NCBI GenBank assembly: GCA_016215145.1
Contig: JACRLA010000273.1
Coordinates: 1 to 6,772, forward strand
Direction of reading: 5' to 3'
Length of the DNA: 6,772 nucleotides
Origin: Chloroflexota bacterium
Lineage (GTDB): Bacteria > Chloroflexota > Anaerolineae > Anaerolineales > VGOW01
The position numbers and the translations under genes are program-made. Numbering within the stretch: the first letter of the stretch is position 1; each line of letters starts with the position of its first letter. A model generated the notes under the pieces. That model worked only from the letters and a program-made list of their open reading frames with translations, made no database searches and was not told the DNA's origin. Positions 1 through 5,502 of this stretch are shown one piece after another.

Positions 1-666
1 ACGCTCAAAACGATTGATGCCTATTTGGATAAACAGTCTTATCCAAGTGAAATGATCGTGATAGAAAATGGCAGCCGTGATTTAACAACAGTGGTCGCCG
101 AAGCGTTTGCCGCCGATCACCCTCGTGTGCGTGTGTTAAACGAAAGCGGGCGCGGCAAGGGGCTCGCCGTGCGGCGCGGCATGTTGGAAGCGCGCGGCGC
201 GTACCGCTTTATTTGCGATGCCGATCTTTCGATGCCGATTGAAGAAGTTGCAAAATTTTTGCCGCCTGCGCTCGATAGTTACGAGGTGGCGATTGCCTCA
301 CGCGAAGCGCCCGGCGCGCGGCGATACAACGAGCCTGCCTATCGTCACTTTCAGGGGCGGGTGTTTAGCAACTTGGTAAAGTTTTTTGCGTTACCCGGTT
401 TTGAAGATACGCAATGCGGTTTCAAATGTTTCAGCGCGAAAGCCGCCCAAGAAATTTTTAGCGTGCAGAAGTTCGACGGCATGAGTTTCGACGTGGAAGC
501 GTTGTTCATTGCTCGCAAACGCGGCTACAAAATTCTCGAAGTGCCGATTGACTGGTATTATCGTTCGGAGAGTCGCGTGCATCCGATTCTTGATCCGCTT
601 CGCATGTTGCGAGATATTTTAGTGATCAGGAAAAATTGGGCGCAGGGGAAATACAGCAAGGGATGA
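1..666 (+). CDS. Family 2 glycosyltransferase, dolichyl-phosphate glucosyltransferase-like (5' end outside window)
   Basis: This is predicted to transfer a sugar from a nucleotide-sugar to a polyprenyl or dolichyl phosphate at the cytoplasmic face of the membrane. The frame is open from base 1 and begins inside the GT-A domain (TLKTIDAYLD, then the conserved ENGSRDLTT strand), so the true start is upstream; the TTG at 25 is unlikely to be it. The metal-binding DAD of CDADLSMP is encoded at 217-225, followed by a GSR-like ASRE and GAR stretch. The family signature DTQCGFK is at 406-426, and SFDVEALFIARKRGYKI and the EVPIDW motif follow. This order is typical of the ALG5/DPG-synthase-like branch of GT2. 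No C-terminal membrane helices are visible; the protein ends in a basic tail. The stop TGA (664-666) lies inside the first unit of a heptad repeat array. The acceptor and sugar cannot be told from sequence. Confidence 0.9.
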   Translation, partial: TLKTIDAYLDKQSYPSEMIVIENGSRDLTTVVAEAFAADHPRVRVLNESGRGKGLAVRRGMLEARGAYRFICDADLSMPIEEVAKFLPPALDSYEVAIASREAPGARRYNEPAYRHFQGRVFSNLVKFFALPGFEDTQCGFKCFSAKAAQEIFSVQKFDGMSFDVEALFIARKRGYKILEVPIDWYYRSESRVHPILDPLRMLRDILVIRKNWAQGKYSKG

Positions 667-723
667 ATTAGGAATTATGAAGGATGAAGGAGCGTTTCAT
701 AATTCACCCTTCATAATTCATCC
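661..723. repeat. Heptad repeat array 1 (inverted, 4+4 units)
   Basis: Four tandem 7-mers (661-688; GGATGAA, TTATGAA and variants) are followed by a 7-base centre (689-695). Four 7-mers of the complementary sense follow (696-723; TTCATAA, TTCACCC type). The right half is also a 14-base direct repeat, 696-709 and 710-723, with one difference. Arms 672-683 and 708-719 pair perfectly over 12 bases, and 661-670 pairs with 714-723 over 10. The array holds the stop codon of the glycosyltransferase and ends ten bases before the rnhB ATG. There is no T-run after the hairpin, so it is not a standard terminator. Confidence 0.85.
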
Positions 724-732
724 TTCCATAAA

Positions 733-1275
733 ATGCCTTCTCTCAAACTTGAACGCACACTTCTGAAAAAAGGTTACACCCTCATCGCCGGTGTGGATGA
801 GGTGGGACGCGGGGCGTGGGCGGGTCCCGTGGTTGCCGCCGCCGTTGTGTTGCCGTTAGATCGCCCCGACCTGACGAAGGTGTTGAAGGGCGTGAACGAT
901 TCTAAACAGTTGACGGCGAAACAACGCGAGAGATATTTCCACATCATCAAAGAAGTGGCGTTATCGGTCAGTTTGGGCGGGGCGAGTCCGCGCCACATTG
1001 ATCGTGATGGAATCTTGGCGGCGACTCGCACCGCCATGCGCCGCCATCCTTTTCACGGCGATTCAATTTCGTTGACCATCGCCGCCGCGTCCATCATTGC
1101 CAAAGTAACGCGCGATGATTTGATGAGGCATTGGGATGACGTGTATCCCGGATATTTTTTCGCTAAGCATAAAGGATATGGGACGAAACTACATCAACAG
1201 GTTTTGAAGGATAATGGAGTGTGTGAGGCGCATCGGAAAAGTTTTAAGCCGATAAAGATGATAATAGAGAAATGA
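733..1275 (+). CDS. rnhB: Ribonuclease HII with an apparent in-frame internal deletion
   Basis: RNase HII cuts the RNA strand of RNA-DNA hybrids and removes single ribonucleotides from DNA. Family landmarks are clear: AGVDEVGRG (residues 19-27, catalytic D22 and E23), NDSKQLTAKQRE (55-66), GDSISLTIAAASIIAKVTRD (109-128, metal-binding D110), HKGYGT, and the C-terminal HRKSF. At 180 residues it is about 20-30 short of usual. The gap falls between AMRR (101-104) and HGD (108-110), where E. coli RNase HII has about 27 more residues, including the catalytic Asp of the LIDG motif (D108 in E. coli). The third of the four catalytic carboxylates therefore appears to be missing while the frame stays open, so activity is doubtful. 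The ATG at 733 fits the family N-terminus but has no Shine-Dalgarno sequence. The end overlaps the transposase start by 4 bases (ATGA). Confidence 0.92.
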   Translation: MPSLKLERTLLKKGYTLIAGVDEVGRGAWAGPVVAAAVVLPLDRPDLTKVLKGVNDSKQLTAKQRERYFHIIKEVALSVSLGGASPRHIDRDGILAATRTAMRRHPFHGDSISLTIAAASIIAKVTRDDLMRHWDDVYPGYFFAKHKGYGTKLHQQVLKDNGVCEAHRKSFKPIKMIIEK

Positions 1276-1889
1276 CACTTCACCGCCGCTCCATTCGCCT
1301 CCCCAATTACGATTACTCACAAGCGGGTTCGTATTTTGTGACCCTCTGCGCTCATGCCCGCGAATGTTTGTTTGGTGAGATCGTAGACGACGCGATGAGC
1401 TTGAATGACTATGGAAAAATCGTGGAAGAGGAGTGGTTGAAGTCGGCGGAGATTCGCAAGGAACTCGAATTGGATGCATACGTTATCATGCCGAATCATT
1501 TACACGGGATTGTTGTGATAAACAACGATGGTGGTTTAACCGTAGGGGCGACTGGCCAGTCGCCCCTGATACCCACCACCGTAGAGGCGAGCGGCCGCTC
1601 GCCCTTGGCAACCGACGTAGGGGCGCACGGCCGTGCGCCCCTACGAGCCGACCAACCCATTTTGCACCGCAAACCACGTTCATTAGGTTCTTTCATCGCC
1701 GGTTTCAAATCCGCCACCACCAAACGCCTCAACCTCAAACGTAACACGCCATCCTTTGCCGTGTGGCAACACAATTATTACGAACATATCATTCGCGATG
1801 AGATCGATCTAAATCGCATTCGCGCTTATATTCAACATAACCCGGCGCGTTGGGCAGAAGACGAAAATAACCCAGAGAGAATAAAATGA
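1272..1889 (+). CDS. REP-associated tyrosine transposase (RAYT, Y1/IS200-like HUH family)
   Basis: This family consists of single-strand DNA endonucleases/transposases linked to the spread of short palindromic REP sequences in bacterial genomes. The N-terminus RRSIRLPNYDYSQAGSYFVT is typical. The HUH metal-binding motif is MPNHLHG with H76 and H78. A lysine/serine-rich helix (SLGSFIAGFKSATTKRLN, from residue 137) and the C-terminal WQHNYYEHIIRDE (165-177) follow; Y169 or Y170 is the probable nucleophile. It ends with IQHNPARW. Residues 91-124, between the HUH motif and the helix, are encoded by three GC-rich palindromes in the same frame (VGATGQSPL, VEASGRSPL, VGAHGRAPL). The ATG overlaps the rnhB stop and its own TGA overlaps the lipoprotein ATG, both as ATGA, so translation is probably coupled. 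No flanking inverted repeats mark a larger element. The key motifs are intact, so it may be active. Confidence 0.9.
   Translation: MTLHRRSIRLPNYDYSQAGSYFVTLCAHARECLFGEIVDDAMSLNDYGKIVEEEWLKSAEIRKELELDAYVIMPNHLHGIVVINNDGGLTVGATGQSPLIPTTVEASGRSPLATDVGAHGRAPLRADQPILHRKPRSLGSFIAGFKSATTKRLNLKRNTPSFAVWQHNYYEHIIRDEIDLNRIRAYIQHNPARWAEDENNPERIK
1544..1567. repeat. REP-like GC-rich palindrome, copy 1 (inside RAYT gene)
   Basis: This is a perfect 24-base palindrome with half-site AGGGGCGACTGG, centred between 1555 and 1556. With the preceding GT (1542-1543) and following bases it encodes VGATGQSPL of the transposase. Confidence 0.88.
1583..1606. repeat. REP-like GC-rich palindrome, copy 2 (inside RAYT gene, degenerate ends)
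   Basis: A perfect 18-base core (1586-1603, half-site GGCGAGCGG) sits inside a 24-base frame with two mismatched pairs near the ends. The centre is 39 bases from that of copy 1. It encodes VEASGRSPL in the same reading frame. The outer GTAGAGG differs from the GTAGGGG of the other copies at one base, so it looks like an older copy. Confidence 0.85.
1616..1645. repeat. REP-like GC-rich palindrome, copy 3 (inside RAYT gene)
   Basis: This is a perfect 30-base palindrome with half-site CGTAGGGGCGCACGG, centred between 1630 and 1631 and 36 bases from the centre of copy 2. It encodes VGAHGRAPL in frame. It is the most intact copy, so it is probably the most recently added or converted. Confidence 0.9.
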
Positions 1890-2926
1890 AAAAACATTTA
1901 CTCACTTCTATCACTGTATGTCTTACTCTCGCCGCTTGCGCTACACCCGCACCAACTGCTGTTCCCCCCACATCCGCGTCACCCACTGCAATGGCGGCAT
2001 CACCGACGAAGACGCTTGTGCCACCACCGAATCCAACAGCGGCATCCAGCTCACCCTCGCCCACGCCGAATCTGCTCGTCAGTGATCTCGTTCCGAAGCA
2101 AGGCAAAGGCACCGCGCCTCAAGGCGCAGGCGGAAGCGGACCTTGGGCAACGCGCTTAATGCTGGCTACGTCGAAAGATGGACTGACTTTCACGCGCACC
2201 AACGTTGTGATTGCCGATCAATCTGGCGTGCCAAATGCACTCGTGGATAAAGAAGGGCGGGCGCGACTCTATTACATTGATTTTGGCAACGGCAACATCA
2301 TTGCCACAGCGATCCAAAAGAGCGCGACGGAATGGGTTCTTCGCAAAGTGATCGTCAATGGTTTGCCTAAAGGCAGCGATGCAGTGGATCCGACAGTGGT
2401 GTTGTTGGCGGATGGCAAATATCGTCTGTACTATATGCAAAGTGAAATCGGCAAGAAGCCAACGATCTATTCGGCGATCTCGAGTGATGGCATCACCTTT
2501 ACGAAAGAAGATGGCGAGCGATACAACCCAAGCGATGTGTATGACCCGATTGTTTTGCAAACGAAAGACGGCTGGTTGTTGTGGACAGGACCCGACGGCA
2601 AACATTCGGCGAAGTCGAAAGATGGTTTGAAGTTTGAGGCAACGGGCGAATTTAAAATTGACGGCAAAACTTTTATGACGTGGGCAACCGTTGCTATTCC
2701 CGACAAAGGTTATCGAGTCTATGGAAACTTAATGGGACCCGGTTCAACGCCCGGCATCGCCTCGGCATTTTCGACAGATGGCGTGAAGTGGACTCTTGAT
2801 CCCGGCACACGTTTGCCATTGCAAGGCGCCGATCCAAAATTAGAGAAAAATGCATCGCCTGATCACGGCATGGCATTGTTGAAAGATGGAACTTATCTCA
2901 TGGCTTATCTGGCAGGTATCCCGTAA
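1886..2926 (+). CDS. Lipoprotein with beta-propeller (GH43/sialidase-like) body
   Basis: This is a secreted, lipid-anchored protein of 346 residues. A short basic start and hydrophobic stretch lead to the lipobox LAAC, with lipidated Cys18. A Thr/Pro/Ser-rich linker (about 19-62) follows, as is common in chloroflexotal surface proteins. The rest carries repeated blade-like motifs: SKDGLTF (96-102), SSDGITF (199-205), SKDGLKF (244-250) and STDGVKW (296-302). Strands of the type DPTVVLLADGKYRLYYM (168-184), DPIVLQTKDGWLLW (220-233) and MALLKDGTYLMAY (329-341) alternate with them. This pattern recalls five-bladed propellers of glycoside hydrolase family 43 or BNR/sialidase-like proteins. I cannot assign catalytic residues, so a glycan-binding or hydrolytic role is an inference. 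The ATG overlaps the transposase stop (ATGA), and a purine-rich CAGAGAGA precedes it. No terminator hairpin follows. Confidence 0.85.
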   Translation: MKKHLLTSITVCLTLAACATPAPTAVPPTSASPTAMAASPTKTLVPPPNPTAASSSPSPTPNLLVSDLVPKQGKGTAPQGAGGSGPWATRLMLATSKDGLTFTRTNVVIADQSGVPNALVDKEGRARLYYIDFGNGNIIATAIQKSATEWVLRKVIVNGLPKGSDAVDPTVVLLADGKYRLYYMQSEIGKKPTIYSAISSDGITFTKEDGERYNPSDVYDPIVLQTKDGWLLWTGPDGKHSAKSKDGLKFEATGEFKIDGKTFMTWATVAIPDKGYRVYGNLMGPGSTPGIASAFSTDGVKWTLDPGTRLPLQGADPKLEKNASPDHGMALLKDGTYLMAYLAGIP

Positions 2927-2950
2927 TCTCATTAGGAAAATAGGAATGCT

Positions 2951-3295
2951 ATGGCTAAAATATATCTGCTCAAAGAAAAACCGACACTAGAACAAATACG
3001 GCAAATGTCAGAAGTATTCAAGACTTACATTAAACTTGCTGTAGATATTGAACGTCGAGTAGTAGCAGGAGGCGGAGCGATGCACGCCGACTGCGAAGCT
3101 CTACTGTTGGATAACGGTAGCGTTCAAAAAGACGTGTGGGGAGCCGATTGGGTAATCGCCTCTCAGGAAGTGCAATTCGAGTCGTTAATCAACATTCGCC
3201 CTACTCAAGGCAATTTCAAAATGGAAGTCACCGATCCTTTGCTCAGACAAAAGATAGAGGAAGTCGCGCGTGAAATGTTCGAGGGAATATGTTAA
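2951..3295 (+). CDS. DUF5674 family protein
   Basis: This small protein (114 residues) of unknown function matches the DUF5674 pattern as I remember it. Its parts are a central AVDIERRVVAGGGAMHADCEALLL (residues 30-53), GSVQKDVWGADW (56-67), and FESLINIRPTQGN (76-88) followed by VTDPLLRQKIEEV. The conserved His/Asp/Glu cluster (H45, D47, E49) and the R83-Q86 region could form an active or binding site, but none is established. No signal peptide or membrane helix is seen. TAGGAA at 2941-2946 is a plausible ribosome binding site for the ATG at 2951. The last 7 bases overlap the next gene, so the two are probably co-translated. Base composition is visibly more AT-rich than in the flanking glycosyltransferase genes, which suggests a separate origin. 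Confidence 0.8.
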   Translation: MAKIYLLKEKPTLEQIRQMSEVFKTYIKLAVDIERRVVAGGGAMHADCEALLLDNGSVQKDVWGADWVIASQEVQFESLINIRPTQGNFKMEVTDPLLRQKIEEVAREMFEGIC

Positions 3296-3657
3296 ACAAT
3301 CTGAATGAAATCCGCGAGCGTTATTTGCAAGACTCCTTACCGAAACGACTTGGCGCGTTAGCGGCTGATCTCGCACGGGTAGTGTCATTTGCTAAAAACC
3401 CAAATAACAAAGATGCGGTTGAGACACTTTTTGAGGAAAGCAGATGGTTTATTGAATGGACGGCACTGGACACTCAGCCAGAACATATCGAAGCGTTAAT
3501 ACAGTTACAGCTTACATTAGCTATTTGGCATCTCAAATGGGACTCAAGTTACACTGACCTTGAAAAAGTTACAAAGATACGAGAGCAAGCTTCGCTTTGG
3601 TCAGATCGCGTATTGGCAATGTCCGGGATTATGGATGGAAGGTCAAACAAGAACTAA
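3289..3657 (+). CDS. Uncharacterised helical protein, partner of the DUF5674 gene
   Basis: This is a predicted soluble, all-helical protein of 122 residues with no signal peptide or transmembrane segment. Recognisable stretches are LPKRLGALAADLARV (17-31), a hydrophobic/aromatic core ESRWFIEWTA (49-58), and LIQLQLTLAIWHLKW (70-84). A C-terminal helix ending in WSDRVLAMSG follows. I believe similar short proteins with an FIEWTA-like motif occur next to other genes in cyanobacteria and Chloroflexota, but I cannot name a family. The ATG overlaps the DUF5674 stop by 7 bases, with GAGGG at 3281-3285 as ribosome binding site. Its TAA shares a base with the ATG of the following glycosyltransferase (TAATG), so all three are likely translationally coupled. 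Like DUF5674 it is AT-rich for this window. Confidence 0.75.
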   Translation: MLNNLNEIRERYLQDSLPKRLGALAADLARVVSFAKNPNNKDAVETLFEESRWFIEWTALDTQPEHIEALIQLQLTLAIWHLKWDSSYTDLEKVTKIREQASLWSDRVLAMSGIMDGRSNKN

Positions 3658-4736
3658 TGCCCCTCGCCCTCATCCACGACTGGCTCAACCAAATCGGCGG
3701 CGCGGAAGACGTGCTGGAGATTTTGGTCGAGATGTTCCCCGACGCGCCGATCTACACTTCGATGTATTGGCGCGAGAAGATGCCCGCCCATTGGCAACGG
3801 TGGCACATCAAAACGTCGTTCATGGATTCGTTGCCACTTGTGCATCGCTTTCATCAACCGTATCTTTTTGTTTATCCATTCGCCTTTCAAAATTTTGATC
3901 TCAACGGTTACGATCTCATCCTCTCCAACAAAAGCGGATTTTGTCACGGCATCACCAAACCAAAAGATGCGATTCATATTTGTTATTGCCTGACTCCGAC
4001 TCGCTACGTGTGGGGATTTGACGATTACGCTGCGCGGGAGGGATTCGGTCAACTCCAGCGCAACATTATTCGCCCTTCGCTCGATCTTCTGCGGCGGTGG
4101 GACAAAGCGGCGGCGGCGCGCGTGGATCATTTCATCGCCATATCGTCGGACGTGCAAAGGCGAATCGCCAGATACTACGAGCGCGAATCGGTTATCATTC
4201 ATCCGCCCGTCAACACCGAGCGATTCAACATCAGCGATCAGGTCGAAGATTATTTTCTATGTTTGGGTCGTCTCATTCCATACAAACGAGTCGATCTGGC
4301 GGTGCAAGCTTGCACACAGTTGCGCTTGCCGCTGATCGTGGCGGGCGACGGCAGAGACCGCGCCCGCTTGGAACGAATGGCGGGGGATACGATAAAATTT
4401 GTGGGGCGAGTCTCGGATGACGAAGCCGCGCGGTTAATGTCGCGCTGTCGCGCCTTCATCTTTCCGGGCTTAGAAGATTTCGGCATCGCGCCGGTGCAAG
4501 CGATGGCAACGGGTCGTCCGGTGATCGCTTACGCTGGCGGCGGCGCGTTGGACACCGTGATCGAAAATAAAACAGGAAAACTTTTTCGTCTGCAACTGGT
4601 TGAGTCACTTGTGGAAACACTCAAGCAATTTGATGCCAACCAATTTGATACACACTCCATCCGGGACTTTGCATTAAAGTTCGACACCAAAAATTTTAAA
4701 CAGCAGATGAACGACTTCATACTTCACAATTCGTAA
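3657..4736 (+). CDS. Family 4 glycosyltransferase (WbaZ/WcaC-like), exopolysaccharide synthesis
   Basis: This is a GT-B fold retaining glycosyltransferase of 359 residues, expected to add a sugar (often mannose) to a lipid-linked polysaccharide intermediate in the cytoplasm. The N-terminus MPLALIHDWLNQIGGAEDVL is the family's acceptor-side start with the GGAE loop. CLTPTRYVWG (111-120) is characteristic of the WbaZ-like group. The donor domain has GRLIPYKRVD (204-213, Arg205 and Lys210), VAGDG (228-232), FVGRVSDDE and the C-terminal GLEDFGIAPVQAMATGRPVIAY region. The usual EX7E pair reads E273 and Q281, so the second Glu is Gln here. I chose ATG 3657 over an upstream in-frame start at 3597 because the family begins at MPLALIHDW and because it gives a TAATG junction. 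The final codons and stop lie in heptad array 2. Confidence 0.92.
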   Translation: MPLALIHDWLNQIGGAEDVLEILVEMFPDAPIYTSMYWREKMPAHWQRWHIKTSFMDSLPLVHRFHQPYLFVYPFAFQNFDLNGYDLILSNKSGFCHGITKPKDAIHICYCLTPTRYVWGFDDYAAREGFGQLQRNIIRPSLDLLRRWDKAAAARVDHFIAISSDVQRRIARYYERESVIIHPPVNTERFNISDQVEDYFLCLGRLIPYKRVDLAVQACTQLRLPLIVAGDGRDRARLERMAGDTIKFVGRVSDDEAARLMSRCRAFIFPGLEDFGIAPVQAMATGRPVIAYAGGGALDTVIENKTGKLFRLQLVESLVETLKQFDANQFDTHSIRDFALKFDTKNFKQQMNDFILHNS

Positions 4737-4743
4737 TTCATCC
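4714..4743. repeat. Heptad repeat array 2 (single-sided, 4 units)
   Basis: Four tandem 7-mers (4714-4741: ACTTCAT, ACTTCAC, then AATTCGT and AATTCAT) cover the last codons and stop of the glycosyltransferase gene. They end a few bases before the next ATG (4747). There is no complementary left arm. The string TAATTCATCCTT at 4734-4745 is identical to 714-725 in array 1, which ties the two junctions together. Confidence 0.75.
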
Positions 4744-4746
4744 TTT

Positions 4747-5427
4747 ATGGAACTCCGTCTCTACTACAAAATCCTTCTTCGCTGGTGGTGGCTCGCCATC
4801 ATTCCAACGATCCTCATCGGTCTCGTCGGCGTCGCCACCTTTCGCCGCGCCTCAACTACATTCAGCACCAAGATTCGATTCAGCGCCAGCACACCGCCCG
4901 CCTTCGAGAGCGCGCCAGGATTCGATCCCACCTATTACAGTTGGCTCACGTCGGAATACGTCGTGGGCAGTCTTTCGGATTGGACGAAAACAAGTTCCTT
5001 CGCGCAAGAAGTAAGTAATGAGATCAGCAAGCAAGGAAAAAATATCTCGGCTTCAACGGTTCAAGGTTCGCTCGCTTCGGATTATGTTCGCAGTCAACTG
5101 ACTCTCTACATCAGCGGCGCAACTGCCGACGACGTGAGCGCCATCGCCAACGCCGCCATCACCGTGCTGCAAACGCGCAACGCCAGTGTCTTCCCTCAAC
5201 TTGGAAACAACAACGCTGTAGTGACTCCGTTAGATGTTCCATCAATCGGATCATCATCCGTTGGATTGCGCGACTCACTCGATCTGCCCATTCGCCTTCT
5301 ACTCGGTGTCGCCGTCGGCCTCGCCTGTGCCTTTCTCGCTCACTACCTTGATCCGTTTGTGCGCGAGAGAAAAGATGTGGAAGCAACTAACCTTCAAGTG
5401 CTAGCAGAGATTCCGAAACACAAGTAA
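4747..5427 (+). CDS. Wzz/CapA-type polysaccharide chain-length protein, first copy
   Basis: This inner-membrane protein is expected to control polysaccharide chain length and to contact the cognate tyrosine kinase. At 226 residues it has the usual two-helix layout. A short cytoplasmic start (MELRLYYKILLRWWW) is followed by TM1 at about 13-31 and an extracytoplasmic domain of about 150 residues. TM2 (about 182-199, LLLGVAVGLACAFLA) precedes a cytoplasmic tail ending LQVLAEIPKHK. The tail matches the (L)xxIP ending typical of Wzz-type proteins. There is no kinase domain fused to it, so the arrangement is the split CapA/CapB type. The ATG at 4747 has no visible Shine-Dalgarno sequence and sits right after heptad array 2. 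The TAA stop lies in the first unit of heptad array 3. Confidence 0.87.
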   Translation: MELRLYYKILLRWWWLAIIPTILIGLVGVATFRRASTTFSTKIRFSASTPPAFESAPGFDPTYYSWLTSEYVVGSLSDWTKTSSFAQEVSNEISKQGKNISASTVQGSLASDYVRSQLTLYISGATADDVSAIANAAITVLQTRNASVFPQLGNNNAVVTPLDVPSIGSSSVGLRDSLDLPIRLLLGVAVGLACAFLAHYLDPFVRERKDVEATNLQVLAEIPKHK

Positions 5428-5484
5428 TTGGTAATTAGTAATTGGCGTGTCTTCATCAATTACCAATTACTAATTACTAATCAC
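5424..5484. repeat. Heptad repeat array 3 (inverted, 3+4 units)
   Basis: Three tandem 7-mers (5424-5444; GTAATTG, GTAATTA, GTAATTG) precede a 12-base centre. Four 7-mers of complementary sense follow (5457-5484; CAATTAC twice, then TAATTAC and TAATCAC). Bases 5427-5445 pair with 5463-5481 over 19 positions with one G-T pair, leaving a 17-base loop. The stop of the first Wzz gene (5425-5427) lies in the first unit. The stem is AT-rich and lacks a T-run, so I read it as a repeat element and not as a terminator. Confidence 0.88.
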
Positions 5485-5487
5485 CTC

Positions 5488-5496
5488 TGGTAAGAT
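5488..5496 (+). promoter_or_regulatory. Possible extended -10 promoter for a leaderless second Wzz transcript
   Basis: TG-G-TAAGAT at 5488-5496 resembles an extended -10 element (TGnTATAAT, 4 of 6 in the hexamer). It ends six bases before the ATG at 5503, where a transcript start would fall on the start codon. Any -35 (TTACTA at 5467-5472) is weak and inside the repeat array. The lack of a Shine-Dalgarno sequence fits a leaderless message. This is a tentative call. Confidence 0.25.
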
Positions 5497-5502
5497 TGCC
5501 CC

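Noticed and set aside
25..27. TTG at 25 as true start of the first gene
   Set aside because: The frame is open to base 1 and upstream codons already match the GT2 fold, so the start lies outside the window.
689..726. Rho-independent terminator after the first glycosyltransferase
   Set aside because: A hairpin can form, but the stem is AT-rich and no T-run follows; the tandem 7-base structure explains it better.
1542..1645. CRISPR array
   Set aside because: Three palindromic units with 36-39 base periodicity look superficially similar, but the intervening bases are only about 10-20 long, the units lie in a coding frame and no cas gene is present.
1496..1774. - strand frames encoding GAHGRAPL-like peptides
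   Set aside because: The peptides arise because the palindromes read the same on both strands; the HUH and tyrosine motifs are only on the + strand.
2156..2605. Open frame on the - strand (149 codons)
   Set aside because: Antisense to the lipoprotein gene, with no family resemblance and no ribosome binding site worth noting.
3597..3656. Earlier start for the family 4 glycosyltransferase at 3597
   Set aside because: It would add 20 residues not seen in the family and overlap the upstream gene by 61 bases; MPLALIHDW at 3657 is the conserved N-terminus.
3654..4202. Long open frame on the - strand (182 codons)
   Set aside because: It lies entirely opposite a well-supported family 4 glycosyltransferase, has no recognisable domain, and is explained by the codon bias of the sense gene.
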